Shown here piece after piece: positions 1 through 7,639 of a stretch of 18,536 nt of DNA (position 1 is its first letter; every line of letters starts with the position of its first letter). A program made the translations under genes and the position numbers. Location: assembly GCA_002493625.1 (NCBI GenBank), contig DKZK01000046.1:1-18536 (forward strand), given 5' to 3'. The stretch comes from Lachnospiraceae bacterium UBA7076. GTDB lineage: Bacteria; Bacillota; Clostridia; Lachnospirales; Lachnospiraceae. A model generated the notes under the pieces. That model was not told the DNA's origin. It made no database searches and saw nothing but the letters and a program-made list of their open reading frames with translations.

Positions 1-1
1 C

Positions 2-784
2 ATCTGCGCCATAACAAAGCTGCAGAGTCTTGGGGACAAAAATCCTGACCCGATGGGAATCAGAACAGGGATTGATGAGAGATTTATTACGGTGTTAAAT
101 GATGACGGAACAAAGATATTGGATGAGGAAAACAATAACAATGTGCTCGACTTTGGCGGTGCACAAAAGTGGCTTGACCCCGAAATTACGGAATACTCCT
201 GTGGTGTTATTGCAGCGGTAAACACATATTTATACCTTACGGGGCAGACTACCATAAATAAGCATGATTATGTTGGTTTGTGCGACCAGTTTTGCAATGG
301 ATATCCGATTGATAAGTTCCTGATTGAAAAAGCGAAATTTGGTGCAATACCACCATCCATAGGAGATTATATTGAGGACAGATGCAGGGAGCACGGACTT
401 TCCATAAAGACAAGCTGGAGCTGGACGAAAGGGGTTGACCGGTATGAAGCCATGAAAAATATGCTTGCAGATAATATTCCGGTTATCTGGGGACTGCATT
501 CGGCACAAGCCTGTAAAACAGATGAAAATAAGCTTGCACTTTATAAAATTGAAGATAATAATGTAGAGAGAATAAAATGGGTATCCAGCCATTATGTTGT
601 CGCAACGGCAATCTATGAGCAGGAGCAGGCGGACGGAAGCTACAGGCGGATGGTGGAGGTTTCCTCGTGGGGCGAAAGATTTTATATAGATTATGATGAA
701 TATCTTGATTTTGCAACGGCGGATGGTTTTGATAAGGTACAAAACGATATAGGCTCTAATATTATGGAAATTAAGATTAAATGA
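2..784 (+). CDS. C39-like cysteine peptidase-fold protein, 5'-truncated by window edge
   Basis: The frame is open from base 2, with 17 codons before the first in-window ATG at 53, so the true start is probably upstream and the protein is partial. Numbered from that ATG, Cys50 sits in a C-G-V-I-A-A segment (compare the C-G-P-A motif of C39-like peptidases), a P-V-I-W strand lies at about 143-146, and His180 lies in S-H-Y-V-V-A followed by a strand ending V-S-S-W-G (202-207). This order of Cys, then His, then a polar/Trp-Gly strand fits the papain-like C39 fold. The partner of the His is not certain, so it could be an inactive relative or a substrate-binding domain. No membrane segment is visible in the part seen. 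The lipoprotein gene follows after 42 bases with its own good ribosome site, suggesting an operon. Family assignment is inference from motifs; substrate unknown. Confidence 0.5.
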   Translation: MCAITKLQSLGDKNPDPMGIRTGIDERFITVLNDDGTKILDEENNNNVLDFGGAQKWLDPEITEYSCGVIAAVNTYLYLTGQTTINKHDYVGLCDQFCNGYPIDKFLIEKAKFGAIPPSIGDYIEDRCREHGLSIKTSWSWTKGVDRYEAMKNMLADNIPVIWGLHSAQACKTDENKLALYKIEDNNVERIKWVSSHYVVATAIYEQEQADGSYRRMVEVSSWGERFYIDYDEYLDFATADGFDKVQNDIGSNIMEIKIK

Positions 785-826
785 TTTTAACATATCGAAA
801 AAATATATTGTAAAAGGAGATATGGA

Positions 827-1576
827 ATGGAACGAGGAAAATATGTAAAAAAAAGATGTTTATATTTTTTGTTGTCTATGGTGCTTGTGACGTCTCTTGC
901 AGGTTGTCTTGGTTACAGAAGAAAAAATAAAGAAATAAACAGTAGCTACAGTGAGTGGATAGACGCTTTAGGCATAAAGGAATATCCTCATTTAAGTATT
1001 GACGGATATAAGGAATTTGAAAACGGGGTTGAATTTTACATTAAGGAATTTAACTATGAATCGGCGGATGAGTTTAAGAAGATAATTGACAATCACAATG
1101 CATTTGTTAAAAGAAACCCCGATTACTTTCCGGAGGATTTTGATATTGATTTGATATTTACAAGCTGTGGGGGGGATGTAAATTTACATTTTTCAAATTA
1201 TTCCAAATCAGTTCGCTGGGGGGAAAGTGTATTGGCTTACTTTGATGTATCTTCAATTGAAACAGAGAAAAGCCATTGTATGAGGTATGTTTACCCTGAG
1301 TATTTGGGGGACAGGATAAATACCAAATTTAAAGCGGAGACAATAATTATATCAATAGGTCCAGCCATAGATGAGGTTGAAAAAGCCCACGATTGGTCTG
1401 AAAACTTTGAAAACTTTGATACAATAGTTGTTAGGATTAGACCTAGTGTTGAACGTGAAATTAATGTTGATGAGGCATTGAAAAAAATTCAGCGTGCAAA
1501 TCCCGATGCGGAAATATATTATAAGACCGATTCCATAGAATTGACAAAGTATATTCCGGAGGAAAAATCAAATTAA
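827..1576 (+). CDS. Predicted lipoprotein of unknown function
   Basis: A 249-residue protein begins with a type II signal peptide: charged residues 2-10, a hydrophobic core around 11-23 and the lipobox L-A-G-C ending at Cys27. It should be lipidated and anchored on the outer face of the membrane. The mature part is hydrophilic with many aromatic and acidic residues; no family was recognised. The start at 827 is supported by AAAGGAGA at 813-820, six bases upstream; another ATG at 822 is in a different frame. It sits between the C39-like gene and a small WXG100-like remnant, so a role in secretion or surface interaction is possible but speculative. Codon use is AT-rich like its immediate neighbours and lower in GC than the metabolic genes after 3782, which could mean this first stretch is accessory DNA. 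Confidence 0.75.
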   Translation: MERGKYVKKRCLYFLLSMVLVTSLAGCLGYRRKNKEINSSYSEWIDALGIKEYPHLSIDGYKEFENGVEFYIKEFNYESADEFKKIIDNHNAFVKRNPDYFPEDFDIDLIFTSCGGDVNLHFSNYSKSVRWGESVLAYFDVSSIETEKSHCMRYVYPEYLGDRINTKFKAETIIISIGPAIDEVEKAHDWSENFENFDTIVVRIRPSVEREINVDEALKKIQRANPDAEIYYKTDSIELTKYIPEEKSN

Positions 1577-1585
1577 GTGAGGTAC

Positions 1586-1735
1586 ATGATGGAGAAAAAC
1601 ATTTCAATAGACGAGCTGAACAGCGTATGTAAAAAAATCAATGAGCTGAATGACCGGATGAGGAGTCATGACAGAATCAGCAGAAATTTATATGAAGAAA
1701 TAGCATGGGTTTGGAGAAATGACAGATATATGTAA
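1586..1735 (+). CDS. Small 49-residue ORF, N-terminal half of a probable WXG100-like protein
   Basis: An ORF with tandem ATG codons at 1586 and 1589 runs to TAA at 1733-1735. A GTGAGG sequence at 1577-1582 may serve as a ribosome site, close to the first ATG. The product is mostly helical in appearance, with regularly spaced Leu/Ile, and ends W-V-W-R-N-D with tryptophans at 41 and 43. That is about where the WXG turn lies in ESAT-6/WXG100 proteins. It starts nine bases after the lipoprotein stop, so it is probably co-transcribed. Alone it would be only the first helix of such a protein; the second half appears to lie in another frame (see the pseudogene entry). Confidence 0.4.
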   Translation: MMEKNISIDELNSVCKKINELNDRMRSHDRISRNLYEEIAWVWRNDRYM

Positions 1736-1913
1736 TGGAAGTGTTGTGTCTGTCACAGTAGCAAAGGCAGAGGATTATTCGCAGGAAATTTCTGACATGA
1801 TTTCCTGTTATGCCGAAGCATTGTATACAGACGGCGCAAATCTTGAAAAGAAAACTGTATGTTTTAATATTATGGATGATAATATAGGAACGAGCTTAAC
1901 AATGTCATGCTAA
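1586..1913 (+). pseudogene. Frameshifted WXG100-like gene (candidate)
   Basis: Two overlapping open frames fit together. The first (1586-1735) gives a helix ending in a Trp-rich turn. The second, open from 1704 to the stop at 1913, gives a second amphipathic helix (A-K-A-E-D-Y-S-Q-E-I then I-S-C-Y-A-E-A-L). The second frame's own ATG at 1719 has GGAGA only one base away, a poor translation start. The frames would join if the short AT run at about 1726-1731 had one more AT unit; the joined product would be about 109 residues, the usual size of WXG100 proteins. So this is either a decayed gene or one switched off by loss of a dinucleotide. WXG100 membership rests on length, helix layout and Trp position only; the Gly of the motif is not present. 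Confidence 0.35.
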
Positions 1914-1944
1914 AAAGAGTGGAATTAAACTATATACGGTTGAT

Positions 1945-1974
1945 TTGACAAAAAAAATATTGTAACATTATATT
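1945..1974 (+). promoter_or_regulatory. Sigma-A promoter for the DUF4153-cdd-add-udp-deoB operon
   Basis: A perfect TTGACA at 1945-1950 is followed 18 bases later by TATATT at 1969-1974, inside a very AT-rich block. Transcription would start near 1981, leaving a leader of about 45 bases before the strong ribosome site at 2011-2017. No terminator is visible between the upstream remnant gene and this promoter. Confidence 0.6.
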
Positions 1975-2024
1975 ATTATACTTTGGAAATAGTTTGTTTT
2001 TCTCTTATAAAAGGAGGTACTCTC

Positions 2025-3788
2025 ATGGGTAAGCTGGGAATTATATTTGACCAACAGAAGGAAACGGTAAAGGGAATTATAAAGCGGTATCTCGTCACAA
2101 TTATCTGTGTGAATATTGCATGTGTTCTGGATATCGTTCTGCGGGCTGCTGATTTATATAACAAAGGCAATGTGGTGGACATTACTGATTATATATTTGG
2201 ATTTCTTATGATGTTTGCGGTTGGAAGTTTTTTTGTGGAGAGTATTTTTACTGAGGATGGCAGCAACCGGAAAAAGCTGCTTCTTCCATATATTATATTT
2301 GGGCTCATTAGCATTGCTCTGGATATTCTTGGAAATAACAGGAGCTGGTTTTCGGAAATGGGCGAGGATATGTTCCGGAAGACAACTGTGTTATACGTTA
2401 TTATATGTACGGTGCTTGGATTTCACAAGCTTATCAAAAACAGTGGCATGTCATTTGAAAAATACATTGTTAATCTTGTTGTGGGCGTAATAAAGGTAGG
2501 CGTTGTTTTGTTTATACTGAATATCGGATTTGTCCTTTTGGTAACAATATTTGATATTTTAATAGTTGATATAGACGCATGGGAATTAATAGGGTATGTT
2601 GAAGAATTTCTTATTGGCGCTGTGTATTTACCATATAGCCTTGTATGTGTAACCGAAAAAGCGGAAACAAAATCCAGATTTATAAGAGGTCTTCTGCTTT
2701 GGGTGCTGATGCCTATGGTAAATGCCGCAATGATTATCATTTATATGTATGTGCTTAAAATTCTTGTTACGGGATATATGCCGAAAAATGAAGTGTTTTA
2801 TATTTGCGCATACTTGTTTTGTTGCGGTGTGGTTATCTGGACAATGGCATATCCGTTTGCAATGGATTCATATAAGGATTCGAAGGCGGGCGCCATATAC
2901 CGGAATGTTATAAAATATGCAAAATATATATATGCGCCATTTATATTGCTTGAATGTTATTCGATGGGCATTCGTATTCATGAATATGGCGTGACGCTCG
3001 TACGTTATTTTGCGGTTGTATTTATTATCTGTCAGGTAATTTATATTGCATGGGAACCGCTTTATGGGCTTGTGCGGAAAATCGGAAAGAAAGAGAAAAA
3101 CAATTACGCGGAGGGGTATGAGCATCTGCTTTATGTTGGTATTGCCGTCTATGTGCTGTGTGTCATGCTTCCGTTTTTCAGCGGGGAAAGAATAGAGTTT
3201 TTATCCCAGAAAAAGCGGTTTGAGGCTATGATGGACGGACGCTCCGTTGAAGAATTAAATTTGTCTGCTGCTGATGTAAAAAGCCTGAGAAGTACATACA
3301 TGGTTTTGGGGTGGAATATTTATGGAGAGGAATATTTAGAGGAAACATACACGCAGGCGGAGAGGGCTGCGCTGAAGAAACAGCTTGATGTCGATTATTA
3401 CAGGACACAATGGGTTTACTATCGTATGAGAACACAAGCTGCAATTTCTGTTGATGGTTACAGCTATATGCAGTCATTTTCGGAGAAGGGGTATATGGGG
3501 TATAATGATGATGAAATTTATATTGGAGAAAATGCTGCAATACCGATGAATATAAGTATTAAAGGGCTTGACAACACGGAGGATATCGTTTGTGACGTGG
3601 ATGTTCGGGAGCTTGCCGCGCTTGTTATAAGCAAAGACGAAAACAGTAACAGCAATGATAGAGCACTGCCGTATGATATTCTCATGGATGATGGAAGGAA
3701 ATGTGTGGTAACAAAGATTTTCTTTGACTACGACAGCGTGGATAATGTGATAAAGAATCTTGAATTAGAGGGTTATATTTTATGGTAG
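2025..3788 (+). CDS. DUF4153 domain-containing multi-pass membrane protein
   Basis: A 587-residue integral membrane protein. About ten to twelve hydrophobic segments fill residues ~20-400, and a soluble C-terminal part of about 180 residues follows. The segment Y-A-P-F-I-L-L near residue 305 and the E-Y-G-V-T-L-V-R-Y motif near 325 are characteristic of DUF4153 proteins, whose biochemical role is unknown. A longer frame exists from TTG at 1983, but it would translate the ribosome site (AAGGAGG, 2011-2017) into protein. ATG 2025 is seven bases after that site and is the better start. The stop overlaps the start of cdd by seven bases, so the two are probably translationally coupled. Why a membrane protein of this family heads a nucleoside-salvage operon is not clear; no nucleoside transporter motif is seen. 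Confidence 0.75.
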   Translation: MGKLGIIFDQQKETVKGIIKRYLVTIICVNIACVLDIVLRAADLYNKGNVVDITDYIFGFLMMFAVGSFFVESIFTEDGSNRKKLLLPYIIFGLISIALDILGNNRSWFSEMGEDMFRKTTVLYVIICTVLGFHKLIKNSGMSFEKYIVNLVVGVIKVGVVLFILNIGFVLLVTIFDILIVDIDAWELIGYVEEFLIGAVYLPYSLVCVTEKAETKSRFIRGLLLWVLMPMVNAAMIIIYMYVLKILVTGYMPKNEVFYICAYLFCCGVVIWTMAYPFAMDSYKDSKAGAIYRNVIKYAKYIYAPFILLECYSMGIRIHEYGVTLVRYFAVVFIICQVIYIAWEPLYGLVRKIGKKEKNNYAEGYEHLLYVGIAVYVLCVMLPFFSGERIEFLSQKKRFEAMMDGRSVEELNLSAADVKSLRSTYMVLGWNIYGEEYLEETYTQAERAALKKQLDVDYYRTQWVYYRMRTQAAISVDGYSYMQSFSEKGYMGYNDDEIYIGENAAIPMNISIKGLDNTEDIVCDVDVRELAALVISKDENSNSNDRALPYDILMDDGRKCVVTKIFFDYDSVDNVIKNLELEGYILW

Positions 3789-4207
3789 AATATATGGGTA
3801 TGGATGAAGAAAAACTGACAGAGCTTGCAAAAAAAGCAAGAGAATATGCATATGCGCCCTATTCCGATTTTAAGGTCGGAGCTGCGCTTTTGACAAAGGA
3901 CGGAAAGGTTTATTCGGGCTGCAATGTGGAAAATGCTTCCTATGGTGCTGCTAATTGCGCAGAGCGCACTGCATTTTTTAAGGCGGTGTCGGAGGGGGAA
4001 AAGTCATTTGCGGCAATTGCAATCGTGGGAGCGCCTTCCGGAAACGAAACGAAGGATACGTGCGCGCCATGCGGTATATGCCGTCAGGTTATGCGTGAAT
4101 TTTGTGATGGGGATTTTAAGATTGTGCTTGAGGACGGAACTGGCGGAGTGTTAAGCTATACGCTTGCGGAGCTGTTGCCGGAAAGCTTTGGACCGGAAAA
4201 TTTGTGA
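3782..4207 (+). CDS. cdd: Cytidine deaminase
   Basis: Hydrolytic deamination of cytidine and deoxycytidine to uridine and deoxyuridine in the cytoplasm. The 141-residue length matches the small tetrameric Cdd class (about 130-140 residues). The zinc site is complete: N-C-A-E-R with Cys59 and catalytic Glu61, and P-C-G-I-C with Cys97 and Cys100. The substrate-binding N-V-E-N segment lies at 48-51. The start at 3782 overlaps the preceding stop (3786-3788), with GAGGG at 3768-3772 nine bases upstream; in-frame ATGs at 3794 and 3800 are possible alternatives. Its product feeds Udp further along the operon. The last codon and stop lie inside the left arm of an inverted-repeat element, so the native C-terminus may have been altered by it. 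Confidence 0.96.
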   Translation: MVEYMGMDEEKLTELAKKAREYAYAPYSDFKVGAALLTKDGKVYSGCNVENASYGAANCAERTAFFKAVSEGEKSFAAIAIVGAPSGNETKDTCAPCGICRQVMREFCDGDFKIVLEDGTGGVLSYTLAELLPESFGPENL

Positions 4208-4394
4208 AACTTCTTATTTCATAACGTCCGTTGTGCAATATAGCCAAATCAACGCACGGCACGCTTGCGCTGCTTGTCGCACGTAGCAGTGCTAAGCTCG
4301 AAAAGACCTCGCTAAGCACTGACGGCTCCAAAGCACCCTGCTTATGATATTGTCTATATTACACAACTATGTTTTGATATAAGGAGTTTCGCAA
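4202..4394. repeat. 193-bp MITE-like element with ~41-bp terminal inverted repeats between cdd and add
   Basis: The left arm 4202-4243 and the reverse complement of the right arm 4354-4394 agree at 34 of 42 aligned positions with one gap; both begin TTGYGAAACT. The GC-richer centre holds further hairpins: 4267-4274 with 4285-4292, and 4288-4297 with 4311-4320. The cdd stop codon (4205-4207) lies inside the left arm. No ORF of note is present. It could be a small non-autonomous mobile element or a large RNA stem acting as a processing or attenuation signal inside the operon. A short relative is seen at 10300-10345. No clear target-site duplication was found. Confidence 0.6.
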
Positions 4395-4424
4395 CTGCCT
4401 ATTATAAAAAGGGGGGATTTTTCA

Positions 4425-5384
4425 ATGCTTAAAAATAAAATGCCGAGGGTTGAGCTTCACTGCCATTTGGACGGTTCGCTTTCCAAGGGCTGTCTTGAGG
4501 AGCTTCTTGGAAGAAAAGTGGCGGATGAGGAGCTTGGAGTATCGGCTGACTGTCGTGACCTTGCGCAGTATCTTGAGAAATTTGATTTGCCCCTTTCCGT
4601 TTTGCAAAGCGAGGCAGGTCTTAAACGCGCAGGCTATGATTTTATTGAAACCGTTTATAATGAGCATATGGATTATGTGGAGGTAAGATTTGCCCCTCTT
4701 TTATCGGCGCAAAAAGGACTTGCGACGGATAAAATAATAGCGTCGGTTATAGACGGACTGGAAAAAGGCAAAAAGGAATATGGGGTTGAATACGGCGTTA
4801 TTGTATGCGCCATGAGACACCACGGCTATGAGGAAAATCTTGCCATGATAAAGGCGGCAAGGGAATTTCTCGGAAGCGGCGTCTGCGGGGCGGACCTTGC
4901 AGGAAATGAGGCTGCCTATCCCATGTCGGAATTTATGGAGCTGTTTACGGAAGCACGCAGGCTGGGTATGCCGTTTACAATACATGCAGGCGAATGTGGA
5001 AACGTGAAAAATATCACCGACGCCATAGAGTGCGGCGCTGCAAGGATTGGACACGGAATAGCCATGCGAAATAACGAAGCTGTGATGAAGCTTTGCGCCG
5101 ACAGGAGGATTGGCGTGGAAATGTGCCCTGTCAGCAATTTGCAGACAAAGGCTGTAAAGGATATGTCCGAATATCCCATGAAGCAGTTTTTGGAAAAAAA
5201 TATAATGGTAACGGTCAATACCGATAACCGCACCGTAAGCACGACGACCATGGATAAAGAGCTGGACTTTATACAGAAAAATTATGGCATTACGGACGGC
5301 GAAATAATCTGCATGATGAAGAACGCCGTAGAGGTATCGTGGGCGGATGATAACTTGAAGGACAGACTTATGAAAAAATTTTAA
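4425..5384 (+). CDS. add: Adenosine deaminase
   Basis: Converts adenosine and deoxyadenosine to inosine and deoxyinosine. The 319-residue protein has the metal-dependent TIM-barrel signature in order: His12 and His14 in H-C-H-L-D-G-S, H-A-G-E with metal ligand His187 and catalytic Glu190, R-I-G-H-G with His210, C-P-V-S-N at 234-238, and N-T-D-N with metal ligand Asp267. Many deaminases have a second Asp after Asp267; here it is Asn268, which I recall as a common clostridial form and probably not inactivating. The start at 4425 follows AAGGGGGG (4409-4416) by eight bases. It lies 217 bases after cdd, separated by the inverted-repeat element, and its stop forms part of the udp ribosome site. 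No purine nucleoside phosphorylase for the inosine produced is in this window. Confidence 0.94.
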   Translation: MLKNKMPRVELHCHLDGSLSKGCLEELLGRKVADEELGVSADCRDLAQYLEKFDLPLSVLQSEAGLKRAGYDFIETVYNEHMDYVEVRFAPLLSAQKGLATDKIIASVIDGLEKGKKEYGVEYGVIVCAMRHHGYEENLAMIKAAREFLGSGVCGADLAGNEAAYPMSEFMELFTEARRLGMPFTIHAGECGNVKNITDAIECGAARIGHGIAMRNNEAVMKLCADRRIGVEMCPVSNLQTKAVKDMSEYPMKQFLEKNIMVTVNTDNRTVSTTTMDKELDFIQKNYGITDGEIICMMKNAVEVSWADDNLKDRLMKKF

Positions 5385-5396
5385 GGAGAGATGCTT

Positions 5397-6173
5397 ATGC
5401 AAAATTATTCAGGAGAAGCAGGCTTGCAATATCATTTACAGATAAGACCGGGGGATGTGGGACGCTATGTCATACTTCCCGGCGACCCAAAGCGCTGTGA
5501 GAAAATAGCAACGCATTTTGAGGATGCGAGGCTGATTGCCGACAGCAGGGAATTTGTCACCTATACGGGATATCTGGACGGTGAAAAGGTAAGCGTGACC
5601 TCCACCGGCATCGGCGGACCCTCCGCATCAATTGCAATGGAGGAGCTTGTGCTTTGCGGCGCCGATACGTTTGTGAGAGTGGGAACCTGCGGTGGAATAG
5701 ACATGGATGTCAAGGGCGGCGATATAGTAATTGCCACAGGGGCAATCCGAATGGAGGGGACAAGCAGAGAGTATGCGCCCATAGAATTTCCTGCGGTTGC
5801 AAATCTTGAAGTGACAAATGCATTAGCTTCCGCTGCAAAAGCACTTGGCTACACATGCCATACGGGAATCGTCCAGTGCAAGGATGCATTTTACGGACAG
5901 CATGAGCCGGAGCGGATGCCTGTGAGCTATGAGCTGCTCAATAAATGGGAGGCGTGGAAGCGTCTGGGTGTCAAGGCTTCTGAAATGGAATCTGCGGCGC
6001 TTTTTGTTGCGGCAAGCCATTTGAAAGTGCGGTGCGGTTCGAACTTTCTCGTTGTAGGCAATCAGGAGAGAAATGTGGCAGGGCTCGACAACCCCATTGT
6101 CCATGATACGGAATCCGCAATAAAGGTTGGGGTGGAAGCTTTGCGCAGACTGATTGAAGACGACAAAAGGTGA
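5397..6173 (+). CDS. udp: Uridine phosphorylase
   Basis: Phosphorolysis of uridine to uracil and ribose-1-phosphate; member of the PNP/UDP phosphorylase family, about 258 residues, close to the roughly 253 of E. coli Udp. Visible landmarks from the N-terminus are the P-G-D-P phosphate loop, S-T-G-I-G-G-P-S, V-G-T-C-G-G, D-A-F-Y and the ribose-binding E-M-E-S-A. The segment before E-M-E-S (K-W-E-A-W-K-R-L-G-V) resembles Udp rather than purine phosphorylases. The first ATG (5391) is only two bases from AAGGAG (5383-5388); ATG 5397 is at ideal spacing and is chosen. The add stop codon overlaps this ribosome site, so translation is probably coupled. It links Cdd, which makes uridine, to DeoB, which uses the pentose-1-phosphate. 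Purine or thymidine substrates cannot be excluded. Confidence 0.9.
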   Translation: MQNYSGEAGLQYHLQIRPGDVGRYVILPGDPKRCEKIATHFEDARLIADSREFVTYTGYLDGEKVSVTSTGIGGPSASIAMEELVLCGADTFVRVGTCGGIDMDVKGGDIVIATGAIRMEGTSREYAPIEFPAVANLEVTNALASAAKALGYTCHTGIVQCKDAFYGQHEPERMPVSYELLNKWEAWKRLGVKASEMESAALFVAASHLKVRCGSNFLVVGNQERNVAGLDNPIVHDTESAIKVGVEALRRLIEDDKR

Positions 6174-6243
6174 AGTGAGGCTGATTATACATGGAGCTGT
6201 CGCACTAAGGATATTATTCCTCTAATATCCCTAATGCGACAGC
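6174..6243. repeat. Intergenic hairpin and repeat (GCTGTCGCACTAAGG family) between udp and deoB
   Basis: Arms 6196-6216 and 6223-6243 pair at 19 of 21 positions around a six-base loop, one of the strongest hairpins in the window. No T-run follows, so it is not a standard terminator; it could set relative expression or RNA stability of deoB against the upstream genes. The left arm and the sequence back to the udp stop (from about 6174) resemble 14014-14049, just after the GGDEF gene stop, including an exact GCTGTCGCACTAAGG. This marks it as a dispersed repeat. Confidence 0.65.
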
Positions 6244-6267
6244 CAACTAAATAATAAGGAGGCATTT

Positions 6268-7458
6268 ATGGCAAGATTCAAACGTATATTTACTATAGTT
6301 ATAGATTCCCTCGGCGTGGGAGCCATGGAGGACGCAGCGGCTTACGGTGATGCAGGTGCGGACACGCTCGGACATATATCCGAACGCATGGAAAGCTTTG
6401 CCTTGCCGAATTTACAAAAGCTTGGAATGGCAAATCTGCACAGCTTAAAGCAGATTGAGCCTATAAAAAATCCCATGGGCTATTACATGAAAATAAACGA
6501 GGCAAGCACAGGCAAAGACACAATGACGGGACACTGGGAAATGATGGGGCTGCACATTACAAAGCCGTTTCAGACATTTACGGATACAGGCTTTCCCAAG
6601 GAGCTTATAAAGGAGCTTGAGGAAAGAACGGGACATAAGGTAATTGGAAATAAAAGCGCCAGCGGAACAGCTATTCTGGATGAGCTTGCGGAGGAGGAAA
6701 TTGCCACGGGCAATATGATTGTTTACACCTCGGCAGATTCGGTCATGCAGATATGCGGAAATGAGGAAACCTTTGACCTTAAGGAGCTTTACCGCTGCTG
6801 TGAAATTGCAAGAGAGCTTACAATGAAGGATGAGTGGAAGGTGGGACGTGTCATTGCAAGACCTTACGTTGGAAAGAAAAAGGGTGAGTTTGTAAGAACA
6901 AGCAACAGACACGACTACGCCATAAAGCCTTACGGCAAAACTGCATTGAATGCGCTGAAGGATGCAGGCTATGACGTTATATCGGTTGGCAAGATAAATG
7001 ATATATTTGCAGGCGAGGGAATAACCGAAAGCAACAGGTCAAAATCCTCCGTACACGGAATGGAGCAGACAATAGAAATTGCAGGGAGAGATTTTAACGG
7101 ACTATGTTATGTAAACTTGGTTGACTTTGATACACTGTGGGGACACAGAAGAAATCCAATCGGATATGGCGAGGAGCTTGAGCGCTTTGACGTTAAGCTT
7201 GGAGAGCTGCTTGCGGTTATAAGACAGGATGACCTGCTTATATTAACTGCCGACCATGGAAACGACCCTACGCATACCGGAACTGACCACACAAGGGAGA
7301 GAATTCCGTTTATAGCATATTCGCCATCTCTTGAAGGAAGCGGTGCGCTTGCAGGGGCAGATACGTTTGCGGTCATAGGCACCACGATAGCTGATAATTT
7401 TGGGGTTTCCATGCCGGATGGTACGATTGGCGCTTCTCTGTTGGATAAACTGATATAA
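6268..7458 (+). CDS. deoB: Phosphopentomutase
   Basis: Interconverts ribose-1-phosphate or deoxyribose-1-phosphate with the 5-phosphates, connecting nucleoside breakdown to the pentose phosphate pathway. The 396-residue protein belongs to the alkaline-phosphatase superfamily. Asp13 (V-I-D-S-L-G-V-G), the phosphorylated Thr85 (K-D-T-M-T-G-H-W), Asp288 and His293 (D-F-D-T-L-W-G-H), Asp329-His330 (T-A-D-H-G-N-D) and His341 match the metal and phosphoryl residues known for Bacillus DeoB. AAGGAGG at 6256-6262 lies five bases before the start. It is the last gene of the salvage operon, closed by the terminator at 7499-7540. No deoC is present in the window, so the onward route for deoxyribose is not shown here. 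Confidence 0.97.
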   Translation: MARFKRIFTIVIDSLGVGAMEDAAAYGDAGADTLGHISERMESFALPNLQKLGMANLHSLKQIEPIKNPMGYYMKINEASTGKDTMTGHWEMMGLHITKPFQTFTDTGFPKELIKELEERTGHKVIGNKSASGTAILDELAEEEIATGNMIVYTSADSVMQICGNEETFDLKELYRCCEIARELTMKDEWKVGRVIARPYVGKKKGEFVRTSNRHDYAIKPYGKTALNALKDAGYDVISVGKINDIFAGEGITESNRSKSSVHGMEQTIEIAGRDFNGLCYVNLVDFDTLWGHRRNPIGYGEELERFDVKLGELLAVIRQDDLLILTADHGNDPTHTGTDHTRERIPFIAYSPSLEGSGALAGADTFAVIGTTIADNFGVSMPDGTIGASLLDKLI

Positions 7459-7498
7459 TTTATTGACAATATTAGTCGCATTATAAAATACAAGGACA

Positions 7499-7540
7499 AA
7501 GGTGTCCGGATAGGCAAATACTGTATCTGGACACCTTTTT
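7499..7540 (+). terminator. Rho-independent terminator after deoB
   Basis: Stem 7499-7512 pairs with 7524-7537 at 13 of 14 positions, followed by a T-run (7536-7540) and a second T stretch at 7543-7547. It ends the nucleoside operon. A TTGACA at 7463-7468 with TAAAAT at 7484-7489 lies just upstream but has short 15-base spacing; any transcript from it would stop almost at once. Confidence 0.85.
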
Positions 7541-7639
7541 GCTTTTTAATCAGCTTGATTATTAATGAGGTTGTGTCATTTCATACACCGAGGGCAGATA
7601 TGGAATGGCTGATCTTCAGGAAAAAGGGAGAGAGTGATA

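Noticed and set aside
1983..2024. TTG start extending the DUF4153 protein by 14 residues
   Set aside because: The extension translates the AAGGAGG ribosome site at 2011-2017; ATG 2025 has correct spacing.
7463..7489. Promoter after deoB
   Set aside because: TTGACA is perfect, but the -10 is weak with 15-base spacing and a terminator follows immediately; no gene would be expressed from it.
7541..7639. T-box or glycine riboswitch before the AGCS symporter
   Set aside because: None of the conserved T-box or glycine aptamer sequences are present, and the region is short.
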